Assembly (NCBI GenBank): GCA_031761405.1
Contig: JASEVX010000007.1
Span: 29,290,859 to 29,354,858, forward strand
Source: Serripes groenlandicus
Taxonomy: Eukaryota; Mollusca; Bivalvia; Cardiida; Cardiidae
Reading direction: 5' to 3'
Length of the DNA: 64,000 nt
This document shows, piece by piece, positions 24,201-39,200 of this stretch. The translations under genes and the position numbers were made by a program. The first letter of the stretch is position 1. Each line of letters opens with the position of its first letter. The notes below the pieces were generated by a model. It saw only the letters and a program-made list of their open reading frames with translations. It did no database searches and had not been told where the DNA came from.

Positions 24201-27200
24201 TGTTTTTAAAAATCAGCTGCTGCAGATATGACAAATCCTTCAGCAAGTGGGACAGGATTAAAACTGGTAAAAGACAGCATTTAATGCCTTTTTAGCAGAC
24301 TAGATAATGCAAATGTTGTTGGAAAAGGAGAAATTACCCCGAATATTAATTTCTCCTTTCAGAAGGGATTTTCAATTATTTACAAGCATTCAACTTCCAA
24401 ATTACAGATCTTACAATATTTCCCTCATATGTTTTCAAAGCAGTTGACTCTAAGAATATCATATGACCATGGGTTATTTAGGTATTTGCTGGCTGAAAAA
24501 CTAAGTTAACACTATGTAGAATTTGTGCTCACATATCTGATTGGTCAAAAGCAAATTCATTCTTGAAACTGACCAATTAGAGATAAGGTACCTTAACCCT
24601 TTCCCACATACAAATGCTTTCTTATGCCTCTGCAGCAGACGACTCTTGTCTAATTTGTGGCAAAAGATGTAATTGCTCGTAATGAGGAATGTCTTTGCCA
24701 TGGGGGAAAGTGTGAAGGGAAACAGTAAATCGTTCTTTTTAACTTCAGGATGAGATTCAGTCTAAAATGGATGGTCTTCAAAAACAGCTTGATGAGGAAG
24801 GAGCGAGAACAGAACTTCAAATGTCAGTACTCAATGAGAACCTTGGAACAGTCAGAGCGGACCTGTTTACAGCCCAGAATCAAAGTACAGAACTCACCAA
24901 GTCCTTTGATGACCTACGGGGAGAGAAGTTAGGTTTGTGAAATGTTATCCTTTTCATACCCTGTTTCATACCTTATGCACACAATTGCATCAACATGAGA
25001 CCAAAATACTTTACTGTCCATGTTTGGATCTTATGACACCACATAAAAGTTCGTCTCGGAATGACCTTCATCATTTAACCCTTTCCCACTTGTAGACGCA
25101 TAATGATGATGCAGCTGCAGCAGACAACTTTTGAAAACATTGTGACAAAAGAAAAAATTACCCATTTTGTGCAATTTGTTCTTTTGCCCCAATATTTCCA
25201 CTTCTATTCAATAATTAAACTTCAATTTATAGAGATTTTCCATATTTTTGCTCAGATGTTTTCAAAGTTGTCAGCTGCAGATTTGTTACATGTGGGAAGG
25301 AGTTAAATGTTCATGAGCAGGTGCTTGTTTTTCTGTCCAATGAAATATTTTGATACAACTATACAATCAGAACTGTCAAATGTCGGACAGAAGATTGGCT
25401 GGGCTCAGGTTCTAAATCTTAAGCCCTGGATTGATAGCCTGTATCACTACTGAGACTCATCTAAAATTTGACAGCAGATACATTTGATTGCTTCTGGATT
25501 ATACCTTTTACCATTTTTAGCTTGACTTTTGAAAAAACGAGAGCTATTGTCATGACCCTGGCGGCGGCGGTGGCGGCGTGGTCGTCCGGTTAAGGTTTTG
25601 ACATTGCACACATATTCTGTACATATTTTATGCTGCCCGGAATTTCAGGGGAAGCATAGATGTTTTCTTAACCCATTGGCACTTACAATAAATCTGCTGC
25701 AGCCGACTTTGAAATCATCTAACAAAACTATGAAAATTCTGTGTAAATTAAAGTATAATTATTGAATCAAGTTGAAATATTTTGGCTGGAGGAGAAATTG
25801 CATATCATGAGTAATTTTTAGCTGTTTCAAGAAAAAAAGTTGGACTATTGTGATACCCTATCATCGTCTATGTCTTCCACATGGTCTGTGTCATCACAAA
25901 ACTTTAACCTTACCTCATAACTCAAAAAACATTCAACATTTTCAAATGAAACGTAATACACATGTTACTTGGAACAATACGCATATCTATACCAAATGAC
26001 ATAACTCTGGCTTATTAATTATTCAATCATGCCCTTTTTTTTCGACTTAGAAAAAAGCAGACAAGCGTTGGCGTTCACTCCGCGGCACAATTTTTTCAAA
26101 TGTGTTAGGCTGTTTTATATGGGAAAGGGTTGACATAAAGATTTGTCTGAAACAGAAATGCCTAAAGCTTAGATATTTGATGTAAAGCATTGTCTGATAG
26201 TCCTTTACAAAATGTGTTCATATCATGCCTCTTGATTCAAAATTGAACCCGCCCCAACTTCTAACTTCTAAATAATATATGTTATTAACAAAATATTGAA
26301 GCCATTATTATAAGGTCTCAGAAAATAATGAAAAATGTTGGGAAATATTAATTCATTGTGCCAACATGTAATTTCAAGCAATTCATTCTGAAAAAAAAAA
26401 AAAAAAAATTAAATATGTTCACAGTTTAAAAAGTTAATTAATTAATATTTCTATGGCAATAGAAATATTCTAATTAAACTTTGTTATAGAATTAACATTT
26501 TCACATAAAATACCGTATCAAAATGCATTTTTTAATTACTGGACATTGTGTTCTATTCCTTGAGACATGTTTCGAAATGGCAGTTGATGGACACGACTAT
26601 TGAAACTATCACAAACATTAATTGATTGGATTTTAGTGACATTTAATTGATAAAGACATATGAAAGAATAATAGACTCTGGATATAATAAACAGTTAAGT
26701 TGGCTTTATTATATTTTTAATAAAAAACCTGCAAAGTACCGCCATATATGGGTAGCCAATCCTACGCCTTGCTCTTTATCCTAAAATTTGATCCCATCTA
26801 TAATTATATGATACAGCTCTGTCGCTTTGAATTTCAGTTAACCCTTTCCCTCATACGACAATTCTGCAGCAGACGACTTTGAGCATATTTTGTCAAAAAA
26901 TAGAAAATCTCTATAACTGAAAGGATAACCTATGACTTTAAGTGGAAAATATTGTGGCAAAAGAAGAAATTGCTCGTTTTGAGCAATTTCTTCTTTTGTC
27001 ACTATGTTTTCAAAAAGCCGCTTGCTGCAGAGGCGTTAGAAAGCTTCTATATGAGGGAAAGGGTTAAGTGTCCATCTCCAATCCATTCTTTCAGTTATGA
27101 ATTTCTTTGAACTCACAACTCTGAAATACTGTTGCTGATGTTTTTCGGATACGTTGTAGGAAAAGTCTATATTGTATGTTTGATTTTAGCTCTCTAATGG

Positions 27201-30200
27201 TCATAAGGCAGAGGAGCTTTTTGGCCGGCAGTTTTTTTTAAAAATAAGCACATTGATCAGACTTATTGCTAAAATATGTTGTCTTATGTCCTTCATGTGT
27301 TGTGTGGCGTAATCATTTCTTTAACCCTTTACCACATATAGACACTCTCAGATGCCTCTGCAGCAGACGACTTTTGAAAACATTGTGACAAAAGGAGAAA
27401 TCGAGCCATTTCTCCTTTTGCCACAACGTTTTTATCTTTTTACAGTAATTAAAGTTTCATTTATAGAGATTTTCTGTGTTTTTGCCTTGATGTTTTTCAA
27501 GTTGTCTGCTGCAGATTTGTTGTAAGTAAGAAAGGGTTATATGTCATCTCGTAACCTACTGGACAATTACAATAAAACTTTATAGTAATGTGTTCTCAGG
27601 TTCCTCGACAACATTTAATTCCATGCAGAACCCTGGTTGCTACGGGATTAAAAGAGGGATGGTATGAAAAAAACCATTAAATTTCTTCCTCTGAAGTTAC
27701 TGTCCAATTTTTAGCTCACCAAAGTGCTCAAATCGCCCTTTGTCCGTCGTCAACATTTGCTTGTTAACACTCTAGAGGCAACATTTTGCATCCAATCTTC
27801 ATGAAAGTTTATCAGAACATAATTTATATCTCCATCAAATCTAGGCCAAGTTCGAAACTGGGTCATGTCGGGTCAAAAACTCTGGAAGCCGCATTTTTGG
27901 CTTGAGCATGTTGAAACTTTGTCTAAGTGATATCTAGGCCAAGTTCGAATATGGGTCTTGTCAGGTCAAAAACTAGGTCACTAGACCAAATTTAATGAAA
28001 ATCTTGTTAACACTCTGGAAGCCGCATTTTTGGCTTGAGCATGTTGAAAATTTGTCAGAATGTTTGTCCTTGTGATATCTAGACCATGTTTGAATATAGG
28101 TCATGTGACATGGGTCACAAACTAGGTCACTAGGCCATATTTAATGAAAATCTTCATAATACTCTGGAAGCCGCATTTTAAACTTGAGCATGTTGAAACT
28201 CTGTCAGAAAGTTTGTTTTAATGATATCTAGGCCAAGTTTGAATATAGGTCATGTCGGGTCAAAAACTAGGTCACTAGGCCAAATTGAAGAACAATCTTG
28301 TTAACACTCTGGAAGCCGCATTTTTGGCTTGAGCATGTTGTAACTCTGTCAGAAAGTTTGTCTTATTGATATCTAGGCCAAGTTCGAATATAGGTCATGT
28401 TGGGTCAAAAACTAGGTCACTAGGCCAAATTGAAGAACAGTCTTGTTAACACTCTGGAAGCCGCATTTTTGGCTTGAGCATGTTGAAACTTTGTCAGAAT
28501 ATTTGTCTTGATGATATCTAGGGTAAGTTCGAATATGGGTCAGATCAGGTTAACAACTAGGTCACTAGGCCAAATTGTAGAACAATCTAGTTAACACTAT
28601 ATAGATCGCATTTTTGACTTAAGCACCTTGAAATTATATCGGAAAGTTTGTCTTGATGATATTGCCATTGACGCTGAAAGAGTTAAGTCTTAAATAGCCC
28701 ATTATCAGGTGAGCGATTCCAGAGCCTCATGGCCTTCTTGTTGAAATAATTTCACTATAATGATCCTTATTGCGGGTGGGCGGGTGGCGTCCAGTATGTT
28801 GACAACTAAATAACTTGAGAAGCCTTTGTCCTATCATCAACAAATTTGGTCAGAACGTGTATTGGCATAATATCTTGGACAAGTTTGATAACTAGCCATA
28901 TCGCTTCAGTCAATCAAGATTTATTGTCCTTTAATTATAGAAGTTGCCTAAAATTGGTCTTGTCAGCTAAATAACTTAAGAAGCCTTAGTCCCATCATCA
29001 CCAAATTTGATCAGAATGTGTATTGGCATAATATCTTAAGACAAGTTCGATAACTAGCCATATCGCTCCAGTCAATCGAGTTATTGCCCTTTAATTATAG
29101 AAGATACCTAAAATTGGTCTTGTCAGCCCTATAATTTAAGAAGCCTTCGTCCAATCATCACCAAATGTTGTCAAAATGTGAATTGGCATAATATCTCGGA
29201 CATGTACGATAACTAGCCATATCGCTATAGTCGCTCTAGAGTTATTGCCCTTCAATTATCATAAATTGATCTTGCCTTTGTCCAATCATCACCAAATTTT
29301 ATCAAAATGTGAATTGGCATAATATCTCGGACATGTTCAATAACTAGCCATAATGCTATAGTCAATCAAGAGTTATTGCCCTTTAATTATAGAAATGATC
29401 TTAAATTGATATTGTCTGCTCAATAACTTTAGAAACCCCTTTGTCCAATCACCACCAAATTTAGTCAAAATGTGTTGTGGCATAATAACTCGGACTAGTT
29501 CTATAACCAGTCATATCGATGTGGTCAATCGAGAGTTATTGCACTTTAATTATAGAAATTACCTCAAATAGGTATTGTCCGCTCAATAACTTTAAAAGCA
29601 TTTGTCCCGTCACCACCAAATTTGGTCAGAATGTTTATTGGCAAAATATCTCAGACAAGTTTGATTACCAGCCACGTCGCTTTATTCACTTGAGAGTTAT
29701 TGCCCTTTAATTATAGAAATTAACTCTAATTGGTCTTGTCCCATCCATAACTTTTGAAGCTTTTATCCAATCATCACCAAATTTTGTCAGAATGTGTATT
29801 GGCATAATATCTTGGACAAGTACCATAATCAACCATATCACTTGAGTGACATTGTATTTGATCATCACCAATTTAGACAATATGTTGATGGGCAGAATAT
29901 CTTGGTCACGTTCGATAACTAACCACTTTATCTTAGTCACTCCACACTTATATCTCTTGAAATGGCCAAAACTATATCAACAGTGTCCGCTCTCTAAATT
30001 TGCCTGACATACAACCAATTATCGCTATACTTGGTCTAAAAAAAAACGGGCATATAATTTTGTGACATTTGGCGCTCTTTGGGCTTCTTGTTTTCCTTAA
30101 AGAGAGGCGGAGTTGTAATGCTTTTGTGATAAAACAGATGGTACAAAGGGAATATGACCTGTTAATATCTGAAACACAATATATAGTATCCTATTGTGCA

Positions 30201-33200
30201 AGTCATCTTTTACTTTTCTTAACCCTTTCCCTCAAATGGATGTATTTTATGCCTCTGCAGCAGAATTAACTTTCGAAAAATGTGACAAAAGGAGAAATTG
30301 CTCATGAGACATTTCTCCTTTTGCGACAATGTTTTCAACTCTATTCGATTACTGTACTTTCATTTACAGAAATTTTCTGTATAATTGCTTGTATATTTTC
30401 AAAGACACTGGTTTGCTACAGGTTTAAAGGATTAAGTTGTATAGTTACAGGGCTTTCCTTTATAAATGAAGTTACGAGGATCTTCAATAAATTACTTTCT
30501 TGCTGTTGACCTATTTCTATAAATGGTATTATTACTGTCTTCTTATACTGCAATTTCAGCTGAAATGCAAATAAATAAAGATAGAATATATGGATAAAGA
30601 GAAGATGAAGTAAATAAAAAAATAGTTAACCTCATACGACAATTCTGCAGCAGACGACTTTGAACATATTTTGCCAAAAAATAGAAAATATCTATAATTG
30701 AATGGATAGACTGTTACCTATGACTAAAAGTGGAAAACATTGTGGCAAAAGGAGAAATTGCACGTTTTGTGCAATTTCTTCTTTTGTCACTATGTTTTCA
30801 AATAGCCGTATGCTGCAGAGGCGTCAGAAAGCGTTTATATGAGGGAAAGGGTTAATGTATATTCTGTAAACAGTGTAGGAAAATGCGAAATGACTTGAAA
30901 AAATCAATTGTTATCCTTTTTCCCCCACTACATTTTTGAATGTAGATTATCATTTTAACCCTTTTCCCATATATATACAACAAATCTGCAGCAGACGACT
31001 TTAAAAGCATATGCACACAAAATTTGGAAACTCATTTAAATGAATTTTATCCTTTTCTCCCCACTACGTTTTTTGAATGTAGAATATCAAAGTTATTACT
31101 CCAAATATCAAGATGTTTTAAAAGCAGACAAATTTAGTAATGGGAAATAAAGCTTAGCTATAAGTAACATATTAATGGTTAATGAGAAACTACAATTGTA
31201 AAAGATAATCAAAAAGAATGGTTGAAAATAAATTTTCTGTAAATAGAGACCCATTTTAATACAGAAATTCTGAATGAAGAACACCTGCCAGGCTGTTCAG
31301 AGAGGTTTAAAACTGTTAATGCATGTTAATTTTTTCCACCATAAAACGAATTTGCAAAGACCACATGGAAAACTTTGTTTTTCTTTTCTTTTTTCATTGT
31401 TTTATTACATTATAAATATATTTTAATATATTTAATAAAATATTAAAAACTTTGAAATTCTTCTTCTCCTTCTCCAAAAGTGCTGCAGGTCCCATTTGGG
31501 AACAATTTGATGGATATGTTGCGTGGATGACTCTCAATATCTAGATTGTTGAAATTATTCCAATCATGGCCACGGTAGTGCAACTTTTTCTGAGGGCTCA
31601 TTAAGTTCCTTATATTAGTATCGAAAGCTTCGACAACTATTGAAATTCTTTGAAATTAGGACTAGCGATATAGATCATAGTGGTTCCCTTGTTTATTAAC
31701 CCTTTCCCACTAACAGCAAATCTGCAGCAGACGACTTTAAAAAAAATAGTGGCAAAAACGTGAAAAATCTCTATAAAAGATGGCTTAATTGTTAAATAAA
31801 TAAAGTTGAAAACATTGTGGCCAAAGGAGAAATTGCTCATTATGAGCAATTTCAACTTTGGTCACAATGTTTCAAAAGTCTTCTGCTGCTATTGTGTCAA
31901 AATGCGTCTGCAGTATCTGATGTGAAAGGGTTATATAAAGACTTCTCCAAATTGGATATAAAGGAAAGGTTTTATGAAGAACAAGATTTTGACTATAAAA
32001 CTATTCCCACATCCATCAAATCTGGTACTGATCGAGACAACTTTTGAAATATATATAAATGATTTGTGTGAAGCTGTAGAAACATGTCAGTATTTCTGTT
32101 GAATAGAGTTGAAAACATTTTGACAAAAGGAGTAATTACTCCTTATGTGCAATATTTCCTTTTGCCAAAATGTTTCAAAAGTCATCGGGCGGATGCCTCA
32201 AAATGCATGTGCATGTGGAAAAGTGTTAACATATTCAACAGAGAGGAGTAATTGTCATAAAATCTTTACCCTTTCCCATATATACTTGTTGATCGCTCTG
32301 CAGCAAACAACTTTTGAAAACATTGTGACAAAAGTAGAAATTGCTCAATTTAGCAATTTTCCCTTTTGCCACAATGTTTTCAACTCCATTCAATATGTAT
32401 GCTTTCAATTATAGAAATTTTTCCAATATTTGCTTATTTAAGTTTCAAAGTCCTCTGTTGTAGATTAAATTTGATATATAATAGACAGCCCTACAAACAA
32501 CCATTTCTGATTTAATAATACCAATTAGTCAACATTTACAGAAACTATCTTTCCAAATAAAAGAAGAAACTCTTTAAGTTTCATTATGTGGATGTGGGTA
32601 TTTATTCCCTTTGCAGGCTTTCAAACAAAACTCTTACTTTGTAACAGAGTCGACTTTAGATGTCTTTACTCTTACCCATACAGACGCTTTTAACCCCACT
32701 GCAGCAGACGACTTTGGAAATCATCAAGACAAAAGGCGAAATTACTCAAAACAAGCAATATCTCCTTTTGCACAATGTTTTCAACTTTTTTCAGTAATTA
32801 TACTTACAACTATAGAAATTTTTCATATTTTTGAGTAGATATTTTCAAAGTCGTCTGATGCAGATTTGCTGTATGTGGGAAAGGGTTAAATTTTGGATGG
32901 TATTATAAATCTAATGCAATATGATAATCAAAAGAAAACCCTTAGTAAAAGCTGTATTTTTTAGCACTTTTTACAGGGCTTGGGTATGTCGTGGCGCCCA
33001 TGCATGACTGGATTATGGCCCTTGAAATGGTCAAAATTGCTATAAAAGAGCTTGTTAACACGATACAGTCTTCACTTTTGATTGTATCTCAACCAAACTT
33101 ATACAGTAGTTAGATATCCATGAGAGCTCGGTTCCTTTCAAAAACTAGCCACAGATCCGCCCATGCATGACTGGATTATGGCCCTTGAAATGGTCAAAAT

Positions 33201-36200
33201 TGCTATAAAAGAGCTTGTTAACACGATACAGTCTTCACTTTTGATTGTATCTCAACCAAACTTATACAGTAGTTAGATATCCATGAGAGCTCGGTTCCTT
33301 TCGAAAACCAGCCAGATCTGCCTATGCATGACTGAATTATGGCCCTTGAAATGGTCAAAATTGCTATAATAGAGCTTGTTAACATTGATACAGTCCTTAT
33401 TTTTGATTGTATCTCAATCAAACTTATACAGTAGTTAGATATCCATGAGAGTTTGGTTCATTTCTAAAAAACGGCCAGATCTACGCATGCATGGCTGGAT
33501 TATGGCCCTTGAAATTGTCAAAATTGCTATAATACAGCTTGTGAACACAATAGAGCTTCCATTTACTATCTGATCTTCACCAAACTTAGATGGTATTTGA
33601 ATATTGATGACATATTGGTTCCTTTTGAAACAAGCCAGATCAATGCCAGAAGAGCATAGGCCCTCATGGGCCTCTTGTTTTTATTATAGTATAAACATTG
33701 ACAGAATACAAATGAAAGAGTAATTTCTAATATTAGATGTCATTATGTTTTTAGCTCTACTGGCCAAAGGCCAGAAGGGCTTATGTCGTGGCGATTTGTC
33801 CGTCCGTGCGTCCGTAAACAATTTCTTGTTAACACGATACAGTCTTCACTTTTGATTGTATCTCAACCAAACTTATACAGTAGCTAGATATCCATGAGAG
33901 CTCGGTTCCTTTCGAAAACCAGCCAGATCCGCCCATGCATGACTGGATTATGGCCCTTGAAATGGTCAAAATTGCTATAAAAGAGCTTGTTAACACGATA
34001 CAGTCTTCACTTTTGATTGTATCTCAACCAAACTTATACAGTTGTTAGATATCCATGAGAGCTCGGTTCCTTCCGAAAACCAGCCAGATCTGCTCATGCA
34101 TGACTGGATTATGGCCCTTGAAATGGTCAAAATTGCTATAAAAGAGCTTGTTAACACGATACAGTCTTCACTTTTGATTGTATCTCAACCAAACTTATAC
34201 AGTAGTTAGATATCCATGAGAGCTCGGTTCCTTTCATAAACAAGCCAGATTCGCCCATGCAAGACTGGATTATGGCCCTTGAAATTGTTCAAATTGCTAT
34301 AATTGAGCATGTGAACACAATAGAGGCTCTATTTACTATCTGATCTTCACCAAACTTAGATAGTAGTTAAATATTGATGAGAGCTTGGTTCCTTTTGAAA
34401 ACCAGCCAGATCCGCCAAGACTGGATTATGGCACATGAAATTGTAAAAATTGCTATAATACAGCTTGTGAACACAAAAGAGCCTCCATTTACTATCCGAT
34501 CTTCACCATACATACATGCTCTGGATTGAAAATGACCAAAGAACCATACCAGTAGAGCATAGGCCCTCATGGGCCTCTTGTTTGATTTTTATGCCCCGGC
34601 ATACGAAGTATGAGGGGCATATAGTTTTCCGGTCTGTTAGTCCGTCCGTCCGTCCGTCCGTCCGTTCGTCCGTCCCGCTCAGGTTAAAGTTTTTGGTCAA
34701 GTTAGATTTTAGTGAAGTTGATGTACTATCATTATGAAACTTCACACAAATGACAATCAACATATCATTGTTTAAAAAATTGTATCAATTTGAGGTTGGA
34801 CCAACTGTTCGTCCGTCTGTTCGTCTGTCTGTTCGTCCATTCCATTCTCAGGTTAAAGTTTTTGGTCAAGTTAGATTTTAGTGAACCTGATGTCCTATCA
34901 TTATGAAACTTCACACAAATGACAATCAACATATCATTGTTTAAAAAATTGTATCAATTTGAGGTTGGACCAACTGTTCGTCCGTCTGTTCGTCTGTCTG
35001 TTCGTCCATTCCATTCTCAGGTTAAAGTTTTTGGTCAAGTTAGATTTTAGTGAACCTGATGTCCTATCATTATGAAACTTCACACAAATGACAATCAACA
35101 TATCATTGTTTAAAAAATTGTATCAATTTGAGGTTGGACCAACTGTTCGTCCGTCTGTTCGTCTGTCTGTTCGTCCATTCCATTCTCAGGTTAAAGTTTT
35201 TGGTCAAGTTAGATTTTAGTGAACCTGATGTCCTATCATTATGAAACTTCACACAAATGACAATCAACATATCATTGTTTAAAAAATTGTATCAATTTGA
35301 GGTTGGACCAACTGTTCGTCCGTCCGTTCGTCTGTTCGTGTGTCTGTTCGTCCATTAACAACCGGGGCATCCGTGTTCCATGGACACATTTTCTTGTTTT
35401 ACTGAGCAATTTAATATCCTTGCAGGTTTTGACCTCTTTACTCGGGTGTGGAAGGTCCTAAGGTTCGATCCCTGGCCAGGTCATACCAAAGACTTTAAAA
35501 ATGATAGTAATGACTGCCCTCCTAGGCGCTCAGGGTTGCAGGGTTAGCATTATAACTGACTGGCTGGCGTCAGAAGGAATGGACCAGTAGTACTGGTAAC
35601 TTACCAAAGAAATGCCATGATTCAACTGAAAAGTTGTTGAAAGCAGCCTGAAACACCAAACAATCAATCTTTGAGTACCAAGGACAAAAAATTTGTTTGG
35701 TAATAAGAGATGTATTATATGGGAAAGATCCATTTGCCACTCCGTATCTATACTTCTAAAAATCAATGTTCCTTTTTCTTTTTTTGCAGAGCTAGAGGCT
35801 AAGCTAGAAAACAATAACGATGAGAGAAGGCTGCTATTGGAAAGGTAACTTATACTGTAGTTAGAATCAAACTCGGGCTTACTGGAAATAGATCCATCAA
35901 TTACTTTGAGTTATTGATGTCTCTGAGTGATTGCTGGGTGTTGTTTGCTAAATTAATTATACCCACTTCGAAGAAGAGGGGGTATCATAGGAGTCACTGT
36001 GTCTGTCGGTCGGTCAGAAGCCCTATTTCTTACACACCACTGGGTGGAATTCAATAAAATTTTACATTATACCCCCTTCGAAGAAGAGGGGGTATAATTA
36101 TAGGAGTCACTGTGTCGGTTTGTTTGTCTGTCTGTCGGTCGGCCGGAAGCCATATTTTGTTCGGCCTATTTCTTACAAACACCACTGGGTGGAATTCAAT

Positions 36201-39200
36201 AACATTTTACATGAAGCTTCTATACCAAGAGGAGATGTGCATATCCTAAAGGGGTTACAATAGCATGTTATTGTACAGAGTTATGGCCCTTTTACTTATT
36301 AAGTAAGCCATATTTTGTCCGGCCTATTTTTTACAAACCACTGGATGGAATCCAATAAAATTTTACATGAAGCTTCTATACCAAGAGGAGATGTGCATAT
36401 CCTAAAGGAGATACAATTGCATGTTAGTTTACAGAGTTATGGCCCTTTTACTTATTAAGTTATGGTGTTACTAAGGTAAAGGTGCTGTTTAGGGGGTATT
36501 TATCATCTTCAGTGATAGTTCTAGTTTATACTGAAGTGTATATTATGAAAAGTAATTAAGCCTTTGATAAAATCATATCAAGAAAACAGCTTAGCAGCAG
36601 TTAATCCTTAACCTCTTATAGGCGCTTTCTGATGTCTTTACAGCAGATGGCTTTTTGAAAACATGGCGAGAAAAGAAGAAATTGCTCAAAACAGGCAATT
36701 TCTCCTTTTGTCACCATGCATGCTTTCAACCCTGTTCAATTATCAGATATTCTTTTAAAGGGAGTTGCATTTTATTTTCGGGTATGTTTTCAAAGTCGTC
36801 TGCTGCAGATTTGTTGTATGTGGGAAAGGGTTAATTGCTGCTAAGCGGTTTTCAACAGTTTGATTTGTTTTAGGAAATGGACTCCAAAACAAACAAACCA
36901 ATATCTAATTACTCATATTCAGAAATATGAGTTTTCTACTTTGAAATCCTCAGTTGGAAATTTGGAAACATTTAGAAAATTGAAAGTATGATCAGGATAA
37001 AAAGTTGAAAACATTGTAGGAAAAAGAGAAATTGCTTTTTATGAGCAATTTCTCCATTTCCCTCAATGTTTTGAAATTTTTACTAATTTTCAGTCTCCAT
37101 GCTTTTTTCCCCATATGATTTCAGTTTGGAAAAGCACATGAAATATAATATAATTTATGATTGGTATGTCAACCATGCCCTGAACTACCACATAACGTAA
37201 ATCAATGAAGTCATATCATATTGGTACTGTATTGAACATGTATACAAGACTGAATTTAAATCCGTCATGTGTCATGTTTGATCTGCACATGACCATCTAC
37301 ATGTATTCAACAGGAATAATAAATGAATGAATATCAATTGAATTCTAAGAGTTGAAAACATTGCGGTAAAAGGAGAAATTGCTCATTATGAGCAATTTCT
37401 CCTTTTGCCACAATGTTTTACGAAAGTCGTCCGCTGCAGAGAACTCAGAGAGAACTACATGTATGAGGGAAAGAGTTAAATAGCAGGATATAAGAGATAT
37501 TAATCATGCATTTCATTTGTAAGCTTTCAACTTATAAGTCAAAATCTCAAAAGAATCTGTGAAAGAATTAACTGCTTTATTTTCATTATAATAATTGAAA
37601 ATAAATTTGTAACCAAGATGATTTGAAAACATCTTGAAAAATAGAGGAATTGCATACTTTGAGCAATTTCTCCTTCTTCCACAATGTTTTCAAAAGTGAT
37701 TAGAGCTAAAATGGCCTCACATTAATGTCATTTTTAGCTCGACTTTTGAAAAAACCGAGAGCTATTGTCATGACCCTGGCATCGTCGGCGGCGTCGTCGT
37801 CCGGTTAAGGTTTTTTGTTTACCTCATTTTTTTTTTTTTTCTTCCCTATCAGTCGAGCGTCTGTGCCGTACGCGGTGCTCTTGTTTTTTCCCGGTATAAT
37901 TAGGGGTTGTCATTTCCTTCCCATTTATCATTCTAAATAAGGAAGCCCACGTAAATCTTACCCATTACTTGGACACAATTGACTCTTCAAAGATCATCTT
38001 CTTTACATGTCATCAGACAACCAATTTCAACAATCTAAAAAACTGAAAGATTTATGTGGATAAAGAGATGAAAATATTGCAATGAAAGGTGAAATTGCTT
38101 GTTTTGAGCAATTTCACCTTTTAATGCAATGTTTTGAAAGGTCATGTTCATTATGGCGGGTGTCAACTGTCGTTTGTGTGAAGAAGAGGGTTAAAGTAGG
38201 TGTACTTAGTCTGGATATAGTAGCAAGTATTTTTGATAAACAGCCTGTTCGTTCACCCCAGTTGCTTCTGAGAAATAATGATAAGTATTATTTCCTTGAA
38301 TTCTTTTTCCTTACATACCATATTTAGAATGCTCCAAATCGGATTCTTACCCTTTCCCACTTGCAGACGGAATTTGACGCATCTGCAGCAGCCTAGTTTT
38401 GAAATTATTATGAGGAAAGAGGAATTAGCTCATAAGGATCAATTTACTCCAATTTATAGAGATTTGACATATTAATATTGTTTAGATATAAAAAAAAATC
38501 AAAGTCATCGGAGAAATTTGTCAAAATGAGCAATTTCTCCTTTGCCCGCAATGTTTTCCAACTCAATATAATAATTAAACTCTCATTTATGCAAATTGTT
38601 CACATTATTGCCAGGATGATTATTAAGTCATCTACTGCAGATTTGTAGTATGTGGGAAAGGTTTAATACTTCTATAATACATACAACAAATCTGCAGCAG
38701 ATGACTTTGAAAAGACTTTCGATAAACATTGTGACTAACGGGAGAAATTGGTCAAAAAGTGCAGTGCTAACGGTTCCCCAACCCTGAGTGCAAAGGAGGG
38801 CAGCCATTACTACCATTTTCAAAGTCTTTGGTATGACCTTGATGGGGTCGAACCCGCAACCTCCCGCACCTGAGGCGTGTGCCGCCGATTTGTTGAATGT
38901 GGGAAAGGGTTAAATCATGGAGGCCAGGTTATCTTACATGTGTTTTCTGACTTTCTCTTTGTAACCAGTATTGACTTTGAAATCATACCCCCCCAAAAAA
39001 AATGGAAACTCTCTTTAAATGAGAAATTACAGTAATTGAATAGAGTTGAAAACATGGTGACAAAAGGAGAAATTGCTTGTTTTGAGCAATTTCTTCTTTT
39101 GTCGCGATGTTTTCAAAAAGACTTCTGCTGCAGAGGCATCAGAAAGTGTCTATATGAGGGAAACCGGGGTTAAAAATAGTAGTACTATAAAGTTGCGTCC

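Noticed and set aside
36068..36524. Confident assignment to canonical Helitrons on the basis of the CTAG end
   Set aside because: Only two copies end in CTAG, a 4 bp match is weak, the 5' TC start is absent and no Rep/helicase coding is visible; kept as a resemblance only.
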